Positions 44,628 to 52,584 of a DNA stretch of 64,000 nt are shown here, piece by piece. Numbering within the stretch: the first letter of the stretch is position 1; the number at the start of each line of letters is the position of its first letter. This DNA is from Bacillota bacterium. Its GTDB lineage: Bacteria; Bacillota; Negativicutes; CTSoil-072. Location of the stretch: assembly GCA_017889545.1 (NCBI GenBank), contig JAGFZV010000002.1:1-64000 (forward strand), read 5' to 3'. Made by a program: the position numbers and the translations under genes. A model generated the notes under the pieces. It had not been told where the DNA came from and searched no databases. It saw only the letters and a list, made by a program, of their open reading frames with translations.

Positions 44628-45083
44628 ATGATGCAAAAGGTGTTCAGCATGTTTAGAATAATAGTTGCTGTAATCATTGGTTCTATCCTTTTGTGTGTAT
44701 TTACGATTCCAGTGGTTTACCGAGTGGTTAACTACACGGAGATAGAGCAGAGAGAACAAAATTTGCATTCGGAATTTCAGGCTATTGTCCACCCGGAAGG
44801 TGCAAAACAGCTAAAGTATAAGATGAATAGTAAAATAGTCATGCGATGGATTGATGCCGAATATACATATACTAATATGAACGATCTGGAAGTAGAAAGA
44901 TACTACAATGCAGAAATGATCCGTAAAGGATGGATTAAACAGACCGTAAGTGAAGAACGCTATAAGCATTTTCATGAGTCAATCTATAGGAAAGAGGACT
45001 ATGAGATGGTTTTTAGTCCGCATAAAGATTCAGTGGGAATATACCTGAATTACAAAGATATTTTTGATAGGTTAGGGTTGTAA
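44628..45083 (+). CDS. membrane-anchored protein, possible immunity protein
   Basis: 151 residues. One N-terminal membrane segment (FRIIVAVIIGSILLCVFTIPVVY) with a charged extracytoplasmic domain (KQLKYKMNSKIVMRWIDAEYTY...). Family not recognised. Position right after the marker-domain gene suggests an immunity protein for a lost envelope-acting toxin. Starts at 44628 and 44631 are both possible next to GAGGAG. A terminator follows. Confidence 0.5.
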   Translation: MMQKVFSMFRIIVAVIIGSILLCVFTIPVVYRVVNYTEIEQREQNLHSEFQAIVHPEGAKQLKYKMNSKIVMRWIDAEYTYTNMNDLEVERYYNAEMIRKGWIKQTVSEERYKHFHESIYRKEDYEMVFSPHKDSVGIYLNYKDIFDRLGL

Positions 45084-45113
45084 TAAGATTGGTTTCATTA
45101 CCGAGTTGCATGC

Positions 45114-45195
45114 TGGCAGCATCTTTTATGGATGCTGCCATTTTTGTCAAATAATCTTTCGAAACATCCCCTGGTTATATGCCGGGGGATGTTTC
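45114..45195 (+). terminator. two hairpins after the membrane protein gene
   Basis: TGGCAGCATC/GATGCTGCCA then TTTTTG (45114-45145) is a good terminator. GAAACATCCC/GGGATGTTTC (45161-45195) adjoins the mosaic repeat. Confidence 0.7.
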
Positions 45196-45199
45196 TCCT

Positions 45200-45407
45200 T
45201 CACACAGCCTGTAATACCCCATTCGGGGCACTGGGACACCCGTCCTCTTAGGTCGGCGAGCCTGTACCCGAAGTGTGAAACAGGCTGTAGCTCGAATCCC
45301 TAAAGGAAAACTTCGGCTTCGCGAAATCAAAGATTTCGAGCCTCAGACTTAAATGTAGACTTGCTTCAGGTAGAGTTTTTACTCCATCTGAAGCAAGTCT
45401 ACATTTA
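45200..45407 (-). repeat. mosaic palindromic repeat, copy B (inverted relative to copy A)
   Basis: The reverse complement of 45200-45292 matches 2412-2517 over nearly its full length (GCTACAGCCTGTTTCAC, CCGACCTAAGAGG, GGGGTATTACAGGCTGTGTG). The second unit (45351-45407) is a hairpin with arms starting AAATGTAGACTTGCTTCAGG, here with a short loop. The filler between the units is unrelated to that of copy A. It lies just before the lysis genes. Confidence 0.75.
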
Positions 45408-45453
45408 TTTTCAGCAAATTTCGTAATGTATCATTTTGGAGGGAGGTGAAGTG

Positions 45454-45723
45454 ATGGGCGGAGACAATGAGGTTTGCATTTTGCATACGGATATAAGCCG
45501 CGGCATGACCGATTTAAATAAAGATGTCGGCAAATTATCCGAACGGCTGGGGCGGGTAGAGGAGAACACCAAAGACATACCGGCGATCTTGACTGCCATT
45601 GAAGAAATCCGGAATCAGAGGGCAAATTCTGCGGGTTTTATTGCTGGGGTGGCCTTTGCAGTGTCACTGCTGGTATCCGGTGTAGGGTTCAGTCTGACAA
45701 TTTGGTTTTCGAGGGGGCATTAA
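45454..45723 (+). CDS. XhlA-like lysis/holin-accessory protein
   Basis: 89 residues. A heptad-like N-terminal region (LNKDVGKLSERLGRVEENTKDI) and a single C-terminal membrane segment (FIAGVAFAVSLLVSGVGFSLTIWF) are the layout of XhlA/hemolysin-type proteins of phage lysis cassettes. GGAGGGAGGTGAAG precedes the ATG. The next gene starts 1 base after its stop. Confidence 0.68.
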   Translation: MGGDNEVCILHTDISRGMTDLNKDVGKLSERLGRVEENTKDIPAILTAIEEIRNQRANSAGFIAGVAFAVSLLVSGVGFSLTIWFSRGH

Positions 45724-45724
45724 C

Positions 45725-45973
45725 ATGGCAGTAATCTATGGATGTATCGTTGCTATCGCCACATTTGTTGTTTTTTGGTTCATTTCTTATGCGTGGGCCT
45801 GGCACAGCAACGCAACAGCGGGGACGAAATATGATCTTAATTCTTGGATACAAATGGGGCAGCTCGTGGCCGCGCAAATGACGGCGGTTCTGACTAACCA
45901 TAGCTTGTTTAATACCGACATACCTTGGCTGAGCCGCATCTTCGAAAAAGTGAAAGGAGACATGTTGAAATGA
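45725..45973 (+). CDS. small membrane protein of the lysis cassette (holin candidate)
   Basis: 82 residues with an N-terminal membrane segment (VIYGCIVAIATFVVFWFISYAWAW) and an amphipathic remainder (WIQMGQLVAAQMTAVL). It could act as a holin, but the single strong membrane segment makes this uncertain. It overlaps the endolysin start (ATGA) and lies between XhlA-like and glucosaminidase genes. Confidence 0.55.
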   Translation: MAVIYGCIVAIATFVVFWFISYAWAWHSNATAGTKYDLNSWIQMGQLVAAQMTAVLTNHSLFNTDIPWLSRIFEKVKGDMLK

Positions 45974-46419
45974 ACAATAAATATTTTGCGCCGAGAGTAA
46001 ACGAGTATGTCTTTTGTTTGGCCGAACGAGCGGCGGAAATCGCCGGAACACCGATAAAAGCGGAGTGGATCTATTGTCAATGGGCGCATGAAACAGGACA
46101 ATTCACTTCAGAACTGATGCAGAGCAACCATAATCTTGGCGGTCTTTGCCAAGTGGAAAAGAATGATTCATCTCAACCCGACGGCGATCAATATTATATT
46201 CATTTCCCGAGCTATGAAGCTTGCGCAGAGTATTTCGGATATTACCTGCGCAACTATCGGGAAGACGGCATATATGGAGCGGAAACATTGGCGGACTATG
46301 TCCGGGCGTTAAAGCACGGCGGCTATTTCGGCGACACAATGGAAAACTATTTGGCTGGGACAAATAGGATATTTGAAGAATGTTTTTCAGCCGAACATGA
46401 GGTGACGGAGGATGACTGA
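45970..46419 (+). CDS. endolysin, glucosaminidase-type (GH73-like)
   Basis: 149 residues. WIYCQWAHETGQFTSELMQSNHNLGGLCQ has the catalytic glutamate and N-N-L-G-G pattern of N-acetylglucosaminidases. PDGDQYYIHFPSYEACAEYFGYYLR and YVRALKHGGYFGD match the rest of the domain. No signal peptide, so it needs the holin. The ATG overlaps the previous stop, and its own end overlaps the next start. Confidence 0.82.
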   Translation: MNNKYFAPRVNEYVFCLAERAAEIAGTPIKAEWIYCQWAHETGQFTSELMQSNHNLGGLCQVEKNDSSQPDGDQYYIHFPSYEACAEYFGYYLRNYREDGIYGAETLADYVRALKHGGYFGDTMENYLAGTNRIFEECFSAEHEVTEDD

Positions 46420-47029
46420 TGAATCAAAAGGAACAATGATCAACTTAGGCGGCTATTCAATCAAAACAGTCGTAATTTGTACTCTGTTTGGCCTGTGTTT
46501 CGGAATGGCCGGCGGTGCATGGATGGGGTATGCCTGGGGCTCGCGTCCAGTGGAATACCGGCAAGCAGATGGGCAAATCACGCAGCCGCTGCCGGTTGCG
46601 GTTGACACAATTGATACAACTGCTGCCGCTGTGGCGCCATCTGAACAGGAGGGAGATGTGGTGCAGTTTCGGCAGATGGAAAATAAGATTGTGGCCTTAG
46701 TGAATGGCAGGGAATATGCTGTGCCCAATCTGACGGGCAGTAATTCTGTGCAACTGGGTTCGACAGGGCAATTGCAATTGGTGCATCAGACCACCAGCCA
46801 GATTGATGTGACGCCTATCGTCAATCAGATGTTGGCGGATAAGCTGGCTTTGGAAAAATCCAAGCAAAAAAACAATGCGATTGGAACGTATTTAACGACA
46901 GAAAGCTGCGGTGTTGTCATCAGCAAGGATACTGCCAGACAGAGAGTAATGTTGCTGGCTGGTAAGAAATGGGCCAAGCAAGATGGTCGCCAGGTGGAAG
47001 TGGGCGGAGCGTGGCAGTGGAAGTTTTGA
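46412..47029 (+). CDS. membrane-anchored protein of the lysis cassette, function unknown
   Basis: 205 residues. One membrane segment (TVVICTLFGLCFGMAGGAWMGYAW) near the N-terminus, a proline/threonine-rich stretch, and a C-terminal domain of short strands (IVALVNGREYAVPNL; GVVISKDTARQRVMLLAGKKW). Not recognised. Overlap with the endolysin suggests a lysis role, possibly reaching the outer membrane like a spanin; the sequence does not prove this. GACGGAGG precedes the ATG. Confidence 0.55.
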   Translation: MTDESKGTMINLGGYSIKTVVICTLFGLCFGMAGGAWMGYAWGSRPVEYRQADGQITQPLPVAVDTIDTTAAAVAPSEQEGDVVQFRQMENKIVALVNGREYAVPNLTGSNSVQLGSTGQLQLVHQTTSQIDVTPIVNQMLADKLALEKSKQKNNAIGTYLTTESCGVVISKDTARQRVMLLAGKKWAKQDGRQVEVGGAWQWKF

Positions 47030-47091
47030 TTTCTGCTGCCCTACAAAATGCCGCAATAGGCAGACATTAAAGTTTGTAAGGGGATGATAAG

Positions 47092-48282
47092 ATGAGTTTA
47101 GAAGACGATTTTGCTTTGGATGCAAAATCAATTGCTTCCGTCTCGCACCCGTCGCCATCGCTATTGGTGTGGAGTAACACTGTTGCAAGTAGACAAACGA
47201 TAGCGACTAATAGTTTATTAAATACCAATTTTTATCCAGAATATGCTGCAAAAACATATATCGATAGATGGAATGAAAATTTTTATTGCATTTTAGGGCC
47301 TTGTAATCCCGCATTTGTTGATGCAGAGCTAAGCGATCAAGATATTGCGAATGGATTGTATTTAGAGTATAATCCAAATGGGATATTATGGAGAGTTAAC
47401 GCTGCTGGGGTACCACATTTTGATGATTTCGATCATTTTCTTGAGCAGAACAGAGTAATTGAAAGTACAACGAATCGTACAATAGAAGAGGTTCAAGATA
47501 GTAACAATTCCGCGGTTGGCATTGGGGGTGGTAGTGAAGCTGAAACTGAATATGCAAAACAAGTGATATTGAGTAAAGAGAGCGTGAATAGTAGCTATCA
47601 AGATCCTAATAGTCCGCCTACTATTATACTGAAAGATACATTTGAGCAAAGGCAAACAAGCACTGAATATTTTTCATATATAGACAAAGATGGAAATACT
47701 GTTACAAAAAGGTGGACTATTTCAAATAATGAATTCTTAGATTGCAATGCTTTAACACAGGAACAAATAACTAGAATATTAATGAGCAAAAATCCAGAAT
47801 TAGTCAACAGAGGATTTGATACAGCTATTTATGAATATGCACAAAAATTGAGAATAAACCCTAAAGTATTGCTGTCTTCTCTCGCCCAAGAGCAAAATTG
47901 GTGCCGAGGTGGTGGGTATTATGAAGCTTTTGGTGTTGGGGCAGGAGGAAATCCAGAATCTTTTGAAGATGGAGGTATCGCTATAGCTGCAAGAACATAT
48001 TTAAATGCATTTAATGAAGGGAGAAGCTATGGAAGTAGTATTCCTGCAATCAAAGTAAATCAGGATATTAAAGCTGACGAAAGAAAAGCCGTATTTGGTT
48101 CAGCAACTGCTGCTTGGGAAGCTGTAAATTCTCAGTATGTGCAGTATATGAATGAAGGAATAACCATTAAACCAGTAAATGCGGCAATGTATGCCAAACT
48201 TTCGTATACTCCTTGGATTGATTTTCCTCCTCAAGAATCACAACCATTAATGGATTGGCATGATATTTTCCGTTCTTTCTAA
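47092..48282 (+). CDS. effector 4: marker domain fused to a peptidoglycan hydrolase (glucosaminidase-like)
   Basis: 396 residues. Residues about 60-115 (ILGPCNPAFVDAELSDQD; EYNPNGILWRVNAAGVPHFDD) are the marker shared with 44299. A linker follows. Residues about 220-350 (LRINPKVLLSSLAQEQNWCRGG; FGVGAGGNPESFEDGGIAIAARTYLNAF) look like a GH73/lysozyme-like domain with a candidate catalytic glutamate in AQEQ. It has no signal peptide, so it depends on delivery or lysis. The next gene encodes an exported protein, as an immunity protein in the periplasm should be. AAGGGGATGATAAG precedes the ATG. Confidence 0.7.
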   Translation: MSLEDDFALDAKSIASVSHPSPSLLVWSNTVASRQTIATNSLLNTNFYPEYAAKTYIDRWNENFYCILGPCNPAFVDAELSDQDIANGLYLEYNPNGILWRVNAAGVPHFDDFDHFLEQNRVIESTTNRTIEEVQDSNNSAVGIGGGSEAETEYAKQVILSKESVNSSYQDPNSPPTIILKDTFEQRQTSTEYFSYIDKDGNTVTKRWTISNNEFLDCNALTQEQITRILMSKNPELVNRGFDTAIYEYAQKLRINPKVLLSSLAQEQNWCRGGGYYEAFGVGAGGNPESFEDGGIAIAARTYLNAFNEGRSYGSSIPAIKVNQDIKADERKAVFGSATAAWEAVNSQYVQYMNEGITIKPVNAAMYAKLSYTPWIDFPPQESQPLMDWHDIFRSF

Positions 48283-48436
48283 AGCGCAAAACACCTATAA
48301 TCGTATTTGTTATCTTTTTGAGGTTGATAATATTACATTTTGCAACAAAATGTTATGCGTTTTGTTATTCCTTTTGCAGGAACTGTATTGCTTTGCGAGG
48401 CATTGTTAGAGAAAAAGCGTGAATGGTGGTAAAAGT

Positions 48437-49003
48437 ATGCAAAATGGAGTACATAAAAAGAATAACGTACTTGTAATGACCATGATTTTTTTATTGCTAC
48501 TTATAGGTAATGTTAATATTAGTGAGTCATCAGGTGTTACGGGTCATAGCGATACCCAAACGCAAATCTCATTGGAAAACACTTTTGATGGGACTTACTT
48601 TAAAGAAATGCTTTATCTGGCGAAGGAGGAGTTAATTAGTCGTCTTGGGGAAAATTATTTAGAGGGTACCACTGCTATCGAGAAGTCACACATAATATTT
48701 CCACTTTTGTTCTATAAAGATTTAGGATTGACTTTTGTTTTTAGCGCGGGAAAAGTTGAGCGGATTGAAGTTTGTGAAGAGACAAATATTAAAGGAATAA
48801 ATATCAATGATGCAAAACCCGGTATGAATTTTGAAGAAATACGCTATAAGTTAGGCGAAGCGGAAGTAAATGAAACATGGAAAGCCACTAAGGCAATAAA
48901 AGCATATGAAATACATTATGTAGTCGATGGTTTGCAATATAAATTCATGTCTGGATATAAAGATGGAAGAGCATCAAAATTAATAATATCCGAGGACTTA
49001 TAA
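48437..49003 (+). CDS. exported protein, probable periplasmic immunity protein for effector 4
   Basis: 188 residues from the ATG at 48437 (a GTG at 48419 is in frame). A signal peptide or membrane anchor (NNVLVMTMIFLLLLIGNVNISES) is followed by a soluble domain (ISRLGENYLEGTTAIEKS; GININDAKPGMNFEEIRYKLGEAEVNE) with a pattern like small exported SmpA/Lpp-like or DUF4309-type domains. Family not certain. Export matches a peptidoglycan-acting toxin upstream. It is the last gene of the island; 49004-49140 holds nothing recognised. Confidence 0.55.
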   Translation: MQNGVHKKNNVLVMTMIFLLLLIGNVNISESSGVTGHSDTQTQISLENTFDGTYFKEMLYLAKEELISRLGENYLEGTTAIEKSHIIFPLLFYKDLGLTFVFSAGKVERIEVCEETNIKGININDAKPGMNFEEIRYKLGEAEVNETWKATKAIKAYEIHYVVDGLQYKFMSGYKDGRASKLIISEDL

Positions 49004-49144
49004 CAATATATTCAATAATAAAACGTATCGACTATATTGTTATGTAAACCAGTGGTTAAAGTGTAGCCTATTCATTTTGCAGCAGCGACTCAACCGTTGA
49101 ATAATGTATTCTTTCATAAAATGCTTAAAAACGGATTCACTGGC

Positions 49145-49173
49145 TTGATTGTTGTACATTTTTTGTTTATAAT
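49145..49173 (+). promoter_or_regulatory. promoter of the branched-chain amino-acid transporter operon
   Basis: TTGATT (49145-49150), a 17-base spacer and a perfect TATAAT (49168-49173), about 120 bases before the first gene. Confidence 0.75.
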
Positions 49174-49202
49174 AGAGAGCGGTCTTATATTTTTGTTTCA
49201 AT

Positions 49203-49253
49203 GAGGAAACCTTTAAGTGTACATTTGTGTACGCTTAGCCGTTTCCTTTTTTT
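49203..49253 (+). terminator. leader hairpin (attenuator-like) before livJ
   Basis: Outer arms AGGAAAC/GTTTCCT and an inner stem TAAGTGTACA/TGTGTACGCTTA followed by TTTTTTT lie between the promoter and the first gene. A terminator in the leader suggests transcription attenuation; there is no obvious riboswitch aptamer in the short space before it. Confidence 0.6.
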
Positions 49254-49293
49254 ATAACTCATACATTATTATTACAAAAGGGGAGAAGATTGG

Positions 49294-50460
49294 ATGAAAA
49301 AAAGTCTTGTGTATTTGATGCTGGTCATGTTTGTCCTTACCGGGGTGCTGACGGGATGTGGCACCAATAGCCCAAAAGTTGTTAAAATCGGTTTTGTTGG
49401 TCCTTTGACGGGCGGAAACGCAGCGATTGGCGTTGGGATGAAAAACGCTGTGGATCTAGCTGTGAAACAAGCGAATGCCTCTGGAAAGCTGGCTTACAAG
49501 ATTGAACTGGTCGCAGTGGATGATGCCGGTGATCCTACAACAGCAGTGAATGCTGCGAATAAATTGATTGCCGATAAAGGCGTTGTAGCGGTTGTCGCTC
49601 ATTTTAACAGCGGCGCGGCGTTGGCGACGGTTCCCATCTTTCACAAAAATGGACTGCCGGCTGTTATTGCAGCGGCAATACACAATGACATAACCAAGGA
49701 TGGATTTAAGGAAATTACCCGAGTAATTACTGCTGCCGATGTGCAGAATGAAATTGCAGGAAATGTGGCGGCAAAAGACTGGGGTCTCAAGAAATATGCT
49801 GTTATCCATGACAAAACAGACTACGGCAAAACGAATGCCGAGCAATTTATTGCCTCTGTAAAAAATAATGGCGGCGAAATCATTTCTTTTGACGGCGTAT
49901 CGGTTGGGCAGCAAGACTTTTCGGCTCTCTTGACTACGATTAAGAGCAAAAACCCTGATATGGTCTTCTTCGGCGGCGTTGCTACTGAGGCTGCGCTGAT
50001 TAAGCGCCAAATGGGCGAATTGCAAATGAATGCAATCTTCATGAGCGATTCGGGGATTTTGTCAGACACCTTCAATAAAATTGCCGGACCGGCTGCGGAT
50101 GGAACGTTGGCGCATGGCATAGGAAAACCGCTGGAAGATTTGCCGGGTGGAAAAGATTTCATGAAGGCGTACACGGATGCAAAATATGCGGAGCCGCATG
50201 AAGCGTATGCGCCGTTCGCCTATGATGCTGCGAATATCATTATCAAAGCATTGGAAAAAGCCGGCCCTGATCGCGCCAAAATGGCTGAAGCCATTCGTGG
50301 TATCACTGGTTTCCAAGGAATACTTGGTGAAACAGCGTTCGATGACAAAGGACAAACCCGTCTTAAAATTATTACTACTTACATCAGTGAAGGCGGCAAA
50401 TGGGTTCCATACTACCGTTCAAGCTTGAAGGTTGTCGATCAAAAAATTCAAAAGCAATAA
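49294..50460 (+). CDS. livJ: branched-chain amino-acid ABC transporter, substrate-binding lipoprotein
   Basis: 388 residues. Lipoprotein signal peptide with lipobox LTGCG, then KIGFVGPLTGGNAAIGVGMKNAVDLAVKQAN, VVAVVAHFNSGAALATVPIF and the periplasmic-binding-protein type I pattern of the LivJ/LivK family. It captures leucine/isoleucine/valine or related ligands outside the inner membrane for LivHMGF, encoded next. GGGGAG precedes the ATG. Confidence 0.9.
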   Translation: MKKSLVYLMLVMFVLTGVLTGCGTNSPKVVKIGFVGPLTGGNAAIGVGMKNAVDLAVKQANASGKLAYKIELVAVDDAGDPTTAVNAANKLIADKGVVAVVAHFNSGAALATVPIFHKNGLPAVIAAAIHNDITKDGFKEITRVITAADVQNEIAGNVAAKDWGLKKYAVIHDKTDYGKTNAEQFIASVKNNGGEIISFDGVSVGQQDFSALLTTIKSKNPDMVFFGGVATEAALIKRQMGELQMNAIFMSDSGILSDTFNKIAGPAADGTLAHGIGKPLEDLPGGKDFMKAYTDAKYAEPHEAYAPFAYDAANIIIKALEKAGPDRAKMAEAIRGITGFQGILGETAFDDKGQTRLKIITTYISEGGKWVPYYRSSLKVVDQKIQKQ

Positions 50461-50489
50461 GTTAATTTCACGTAACAGGGGGGATATCA

Positions 50490-51413
50490 TTGACTGGGGA
50501 GCTTATAATTCAGCAGTTGCTCAATGCGCTAAGCCTGGGAGTCATGTATTCCTTGATGGCCGTAGGGTTTACACTGTTTTTCGGGGTAATCGAAGTAATT
50601 AACTTTGCTCATGGTGAAGTTTTTATGCTGGGCGCTTTTGGCGCCCTTGCAGCCAGCGGAATCTTGATTTCCGCTGGCTTGCCCCTTGGTTCCATTGGCT
50701 TGTTTATAGTGGTTTTACTATCCGTTATGATCATTGGCGGATTAATTGGAGCAATCATGGAACGGACGATCATTAAACCGATGCGGTCCTCACCGGAGAT
50801 CATGACGCTATTGATTACGTTGGGGGCGTCCATTGTCATGCGGGAAGCGGTGATGTTATTTTTCCCCAATGGCCGCAATCCGCAGCCGTTTCCGCAAATA
50901 ATCGTCATGAAGAGCTTTTTTATCGGCGGTGTGCTGATTAAGCCTGATATCGTGCTGACTGTTGTCTTGGCAGCGCTGCTGATCACAGGCTTGTACGTAT
51001 TGATTCAAAAAACAGCTTTCGGCAGGTACATCCGGGCAACGGCGCAAGATCGGGAAGCGGCAAAGATGATGGGTATCCGGGTGGATCGAATCTTTTTGAT
51101 CACCTTTATTCTAGGGTCAGCTTTAGGGGCGGTTGCCGGACTAATGAACGGCATGTCCTACGGCATTGTTAAGTTCACGATGGGTTTCATCGTCGGGATC
51201 AAAGGGTTTGCCGCGGCGGTTGTCGGCGGCCTTGGGAATGTGTACGGTGCAGTAGCTGGCGGCTTGCTGCTGGGCTTTTTGGAGACTATGGCCGTTGTCT
51301 TTATTCCTGATGGTTCACGGTTTCAAGAGAGCATCAGTTTTATTATTGTCATCCTCTTTTTAGTATTCCGGCCGGGAGGTATCTTTGGTGAGCGGACTTA
51401 TGAAAAGGTGTAG
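50490..51413 (+). CDS. livH: branched-chain amino-acid ABC transporter permease LivH
   Basis: 307 residues from a TTG start behind AGGGGGG. About eight membrane segments; the family-typical opening LLNALSLGVMYSLMAVGFTLFFGVIEVINFAHGE and the conserved GRYIRATAQDREAAKMMGI coupling loop identify LivH. It forms the membrane channel with LivM. Confidence 0.92.
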   Translation: MTGELIIQQLLNALSLGVMYSLMAVGFTLFFGVIEVINFAHGEVFMLGAFGALAASGILISAGLPLGSIGLFIVVLLSVMIIGGLIGAIMERTIIKPMRSSPEIMTLLITLGASIVMREAVMLFFPNGRNPQPFPQIIVMKSFFIGGVLIKPDIVLTVVLAALLITGLYVLIQKTAFGRYIRATAQDREAAKMMGIRVDRIFLITFILGSALGAVAGLMNGMSYGIVKFTMGFIVGIKGFAAAVVGGLGNVYGAVAGGLLLGFLETMAVVFIPDGSRFQESISFIIVILFLVFRPGGIFGERTYEKV

Positions 51414-51425
51414 GGAGGTGCGTTT

Positions 51426-52580
51426 ATGTCGCTCAAAATCCTTTTGGCGGAACTGATCTGTTATGTGGGATTTCTCGCTATTGTCATGATTGAGGAGCCC
51501 TTGATTGTCGCGTTGGTGGTTGTAGTGATCGCGTTGCTGGCAATCGGAATGCTGCGGTTTAAAAACGATTTTTGGCTGCAGTTAAAGTCTGAGTTCAGCC
51601 AGAATATGGGCAAGGCTTCCAGCATGGCAATGATCATCGCATTGAGCTTTCCCATCCTTGTTGCAGGCGATTCCTATTGGCTGCAGATTGCAAACTTGGC
51701 CATGCTGTACGCGATGATGGCGTTGGGTTTGAATTTGATGACTGGGCGGGCGGGACTGGTGTGTCTTGGTTACGCTGCTTTTGTCGCCATCGGAGCGTAT
51801 GTAGTAGGAATTTTAACCTTGAAATTAGGCGTGTCTTTTTGGCCGGCATTGCTTCTGGCAGGGATAACAGCCAGTCTATTCGGTGTCGTGCTTGGCTTGC
51901 CTGCGTTGCGGGTAAAGGGCCATTATCTTGCTCTTGTTACGATCGCCTTTGGACTGATTGTACAAGAATTACTGCTGAATTTTGAAAGTGTTACCGGAGG
52001 AACGAACGGATTAATTAATATTCCATCACCGGTACTATTTGGTTTTGATTTGAGCACTCCATTAAATCTTGGCTTCATCAGCTTGCCTTTTCAAGCCAAT
52101 TTTTATTATATCATTATCGTTCTGCTGGCATTATCCGTGTTTTTTGTGAACCGATTGAGCCATTCCTTTTTTGGATTATGCCTGAATGCCATGCGTGAGG
52201 ATCAACTCGCGGCGCAATGCTATGGCTTGAATTTGACGAAATACAAATTGCTTGCTTTTGCCATCGGTGCTTTTTTTGGCGGCGTAGTGGGCGGTGTATA
52301 CGCAGGCATGATTAATTTTATTGCTCCGGAGACGTTTGGCTTTCAACAGTCGGTATTAGTCCTCAGCATGGTCATTTTTGGCGGTCTCGATTCCATTCCC
52401 GGAGCGGTCCTAGGTGCCATTATATTGACAATTATCCCGGAAAAGTTCAGAGCGTTTGATGATTTTCGGCTGATGTTTTACGGTATCATTATTGTGTCTT
52501 GTCTGCTATATATGCCGCAAGGATTATTGCCTTTCAAGCATCGAATCATTACCGCCAAGCCCAAAGAACAGGAGGAGTAG
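51426..52580 (+). CDS. livM: branched-chain amino-acid ABC transporter permease LivM
   Basis: 384 residues, polytopic. Signatures are ALGLNLMTGRAGLVCLGYAAFVAIGAY, LALVTIAFGLIVQELLLN, GLCLNAMREDQLAAQCYGLN and the C-terminal VIFGGLDSIPGAVLGA. GGGAGGTG precedes the ATG, 12 bases after livH. The N-terminal 70 residues carry two additional hydrophobic segments common in longer LivM proteins. Confidence 0.92.
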   Translation: MSLKILLAELICYVGFLAIVMIEEPLIVALVVVVIALLAIGMLRFKNDFWLQLKSEFSQNMGKASSMAMIIALSFPILVAGDSYWLQIANLAMLYAMMALGLNLMTGRAGLVCLGYAAFVAIGAYVVGILTLKLGVSFWPALLLAGITASLFGVVLGLPALRVKGHYLALVTIAFGLIVQELLLNFESVTGGTNGLINIPSPVLFGFDLSTPLNLGFISLPFQANFYYIIIVLLALSVFFVNRLSHSFFGLCLNAMREDQLAAQCYGLNLTKYKLLAFAIGAFFGGVVGGVYAGMINFIAPETFGFQQSVLVLSMVIFGGLDSIPGAVLGAIILTIIPEKFRAFDDFRLMFYGIIIVSCLLYMPQGLLPFKHRIITAKPKEQEE

Positions 52581-52584
52581 GATT

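Noticed and set aside
29138-49003. complete prophage
   Set aside because: No terminase, portal, capsid, replication or intact integrase genes are visible, so tail-derived island is the safer description.
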